DNA from: an uncultured Clostridia bacterium | GTDB lineage: Bacteria; Bacillota; Clostridia; Christensenellales; Borkfalkiaceae | Direction: 5' to 3' | DNA: 8,473 nucleotides | Assembly: GCA_947177825.1 (NCBI GenBank) | Contig: CAMWWA010000045.1 | Coordinates: 1 to 8,473 of the forward strand | In this document: positions 6,841 to 8,473 of the stretch, piece by piece | Layout: each line of letters opens with the position of its first letter | How positions within the stretch are numbered: the stretch's first letter is position 1 | The notes under the pieces: model-generated | Told to the model about the DNA's origin: nothing | Databases searched by the model: none | Seen by the model: only the letters and a program-made list of their open reading frames with translations | Position numbers and translations under genes: made by a program

Positions 6841-7071
6841 TTATAATTGCGCGTGTATCGTCCTGGAAATGACGTCGTCCTGCTGCTCCTTGGTGAGCTT
6901 GTTGAAGTTGACCGCATAGCCCGAAACCCTTATGGTGAGCTGGGGATATTTTTCGGGATGAGCCTGCGCGTCCAGCAGCGTTTCGCGGCTGAACACGTTT
7001 ACGTTTAAGTGATGACCGCCGTCCGCAACGTATGCGTCCAGCATATTTACAAGATTATCTGCCTTTGACAT
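6841..7071 (-). CDS. Detached glycyl-radical domain of pyruvate formate-lyase (small subunit)
   Basis: The 76 residues correspond, almost end to end, to the C-terminal radical domain of pyruvate formate-lyase. Seen: [20 protein letters not shown] at 5-24, [16 protein letters not shown] at 39-54 with the presumed radical glycine G51 (codon 6919-6921), and [16 protein letters not shown] near the end. G51 lies 25 residues from the C-terminus, as Gly734 does in the E. coli enzyme. It resembles GrcA/YfiD, the stand-alone radical domain that repairs oxygen-cleaved formate-lyase. GrcA is longer (about 127 residues) and accompanies a complete enzyme, whereas here the neighbouring large chain lacks this domain. 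It should assemble with that chain and be converted to the radical form by the PflA S-adenosylmethionine activase, which is not in the window. Start supported by its own Shine-Dalgarno. Confidence 0.93.
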   Translation of the reverse strand: MSKADNLVNMLDAYVADGGHHLNVNVFSRETLLDAQAHPEKYPQLTIRVSGYAVNFNKLTKEQQDDVISRTIHAQL

Positions 7072-7076
7072 AATAA

Positions 7077-7084
7077 CTCTCCTT
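7077..7084 (-). promoter_or_regulatory. Ribosome binding site of the glycyl-radical subunit
   Basis: AAGGAGAG on the minus strand ends 5 bases before the ATG at 7071, within the 21-base gap after the large-chain TAA (7093-7095). It is one of the better Shine-Dalgarno matches in the window. This supports the small gene being separately initiated rather than being the product of a recent frameshift. Confidence 0.85.
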
Positions 7085-7092
7085 TTTGTGAT

Positions 7093-8473
7093 TTAATCGT
7101 CCTTGCCCAGTGAGGCGGGGGTTATCGAGAAGGTGTTCGAAATGCCGTCGCGCGAGTATTCGTAGGGAAGCTTTGCAACCGATTCCAAAGATGCAAGCGC
7201 GCCGTTTTTATCCCTGCCGTGCATGGGGTTTGCGCCGGGTGCAAGCGGCGTGCCCGCCCTTCTGCCGTCGGGGGTGTTGCCCGTCTTTTTGCCGTATACG
7301 ACGTTGGACGTTATGGTAAGAATGGACGTCGTGGGAACGCTGCCGCGGTAGGTGTAATGGCTCTTTATCTTGCTCATAAAGGTCTTAACCAGCCAGACCG
7401 CAATCTGGTCCACCCTGTCGTCGTTGTTGCCGTACTGGGGGAACTCTCCCTCCGTTCTGAAATCGACGACCAGCCCTTCCTCGTTGCGGACGGGATAGAC
7501 CTTTGCGTACTTGATTGCCGAAAGCGAGTCGACCGCGCACGAAAGACCTGCGATACCCGTTGCGAAGAAGCGGCGCACCTGCGTGTCGTGCAGCGCCATT
7601 TCCAGCGCCTCGTAGGAATATTTGTCATGCATATAGTGAATGAGATTCAAGGTGTTGACGTACAGGCCCGCAAGCCAGTCCATCATCTGCTCATATTTGC
7701 ACTTGATCTCTTCGAAGTTTAAAGGTCCGTCGCCGAGCACGGGCGAATACATGGGCGATACCTGCAAGTGCTTGCCCGTCTTTTTGTCGAGGGTGACCTC
7801 GTCCTTGCCTCCGTTGATGGCGTACAAAAGGCACTTTGCAAGGTTTGCCCTTGCGCCGAAGAACTGCATATCCTTGCCCACGCGCATGCAGCTGACGCAG
7901 CACGCTATGCAGTAATCGTCGCCCATTTCGGGGCGCATAAGGTCGTCGCTTTCGTACTGGATTGCAGAAGTCGCAATGGACGTTTCCGCGCAGAATTTTT
8001 TGAAGCCCGCGGGCAGGTTGCGCGACCATAACACCGTGAGGTTGGGTTCGGGCGCGGGACCGAGGTTGGAAAGCGTGTGCAGAATTCTGAACGACGACTT
8101 GGTGACCAGCGTTCTGCCGTCCACGCCCATACCGCCGATGGATTCGGTTACCCAGGTGGGGTCGCCCGAGAACAGCTCGTTGTAGTCCTTTATGCGCATA
8201 AACTTGACGATACGCAGTTTCATTACGAAATGGTCGATAAGCTCTTGCGCTTCCTTTTCGGTCAGCGTGCCGTTTTCCAAATCGCGCTCTATATATATAT
8301 CGAGGAAGGTCGAGTTTCTGCCTATCGACATTGCCGCGCCGTTCTGGTCCTTGACCGCGGCGAGGTAGCCGAAGTAAAGCGCCTGAATAGCCTGCTGAGC
8401 CGTTTCGGCGGGTTTGGAAATATCCATTCCGTAAATGTTCGCCAAGCCCTTTAAAGCCTTTAAAGCCTTAATC
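7093..8473 (-). CDS. pflB: Pyruvate formate-lyase large chain, lacking the glycyl-radical domain; 5' end outside window
   Basis: Pyruvate formate-lyase (formate C-acetyltransferase) turns pyruvate and CoA into acetyl-CoA and formate in anaerobes. The last 459 residues are visible, corresponding to about residues 250-680 of the 760-residue E. coli enzyme. The frame stays open to the window edge, so no start codon is present. Seen: [23 protein letters not shown] (Trp333 equivalent); [10 protein letters not shown] with the catalytic Cys418-Cys419 pair at codons 7900-7902 and 7897-7899; the Arg435 equivalent in [21 protein letters not shown]; and [20 protein letters not shown]. It ends at [17 protein letters not shown] and then TAA, where full-length relatives run on about 80 residues into the radical domain. 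That domain is encoded by the next gene, 21 bases on. A missing domain rather than random truncation is indicated because both halves are well conserved. Confidence 0.95.
   Translation of the reverse strand, partial: IKALKALKGLANIYGMDISKPAETAQQAIQALYFGYLAAVKDQNGAAMSIGRNSTFLDIYIERDLENGTLTEKEAQELIDHFVMKLRIVKFMRIKDYNELFSGDPTWVTESIGGMGVDGRTLVTKSSFRILHTLSNLGPAPEPNLTVLWSRNLPAGFKKFCAETSIATSAIQYESDDLMRPEMGDDYCIACCVSCMRVGKDMQFFGARANLAKCLLYAINGGKDEVTLDKKTGKHLQVSPMYSPVLGDGPLNFEEIKCKYEQMMDWLAGLYVNTLNLIHYMHDKYSYEALEMALHDTQVRRFFATGIAGLSCAVDSLSAIKYAKVYPVRNEEGLVVDFRTEGEFPQYGNNDDRVDQIAVWLVKTFMSKIKSHYTYRGSVPTTSILTITSNVVYGKKTGNTPDGRRAGTPLAPGANPMHGRDKNGALASLESVAKLPYEYSRDGISNTFSITPASLGKDD

Noticed and set aside
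6841..7071. Calling the small gene GrcA/YfiD outright
   Set aside because: GrcA has an extra N-terminal region of about 50 residues and coexists with a complete PFL. Here the domain is minimal and complements a chain that lacks it, so a subunit fits better.
7072..7095. Reading the PFL split as a frameshift or nonsense mutation (pseudogene)
   Set aside because: The 21-base gap holds an in-frame-independent stop, a good Shine-Dalgarno and an ATG at the right spacing. Both halves are conserved to their ends, with no leftover domain sequence in another frame. A sequencing error would not create this arrangement.
8446..8473. Short tandem repeat TTAAAGCCT near the right edge, or a start codon (TTG at 8445) for PFL
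   Set aside because: The repeat encodes ALKALKG in the PFL frame, which is ordinary helix sequence for this part of the protein. The TTG is internal because the frame remains open and relatives have about 250 more N-terminal residues.

Overview
This 8.5 kb window is a compact, fully minus-strand stretch of what looks like the chromosome of an anaerobic Clostridia-like bacterium (Bacillota). The reasons are a pyruvate formate-lyase, an aro cluster with 4-base stop/start overlaps, BspA-type leucine-rich repeats, strong purine-rich Shine-Dalgarno sites, and a type II dehydroquinase. The genus-level assignment is not decidable from the sequence. An uncultured gut lineage is a guess.

Read in the direction of transcription (right to left), there are three blocks. 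(1) 8473-6841: pyruvate formate-lyase encoded in two pieces. The large chain runs in from outside the window, carries the Cys-Cys active site, and stops cleanly after the LGKDD loop. After 21 bases and a good Shine-Dalgarno, a separate 76-residue gene supplies the glycyl-radical domain (RVSGYAV). This is the most unusual item here. (2) 6812-5324: a monocistronic gene with its own sigma-70-type promoter (TTGATT-17-TATAAT) and intrinsic terminator. It encodes a signal-less BspA-like leucine-rich repeat protein with two repeat blocks joined by an acidic linker. (3) 5326-1: a probable operon starting at a second good promoter (TTTACA-17-TATACT). That promoter's -10 element lies inside a TGTATAC...GTATACA inverted repeat, a plausible operator. 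The operon order is a membrane-anchored ComEC-like metallo-beta-lactamase-fold protein with degraded metal ligands, then aroC, aroB, aroE, aroQ and aroK, then a short-chain dehydrogenase cut by the window edge.

The aro genes supply steps 2 (AroB), 3 (AroQ), 4 (AroE), 5 (AroK) and 7 (AroC) of the shikimate pathway to chorismate. DAHP synthase (step 1) and EPSP synthase (step 6) are not in the window. From aroB onward each gene overlaps the next by ATGA or GTGA, so expression is probably translationally coupled. I saw no rRNA, tRNA, CRISPR array, insertion sequence, or other mobile element. The only noncoding stretches are about 100-125 bases long and hold the promoters and terminator listed.
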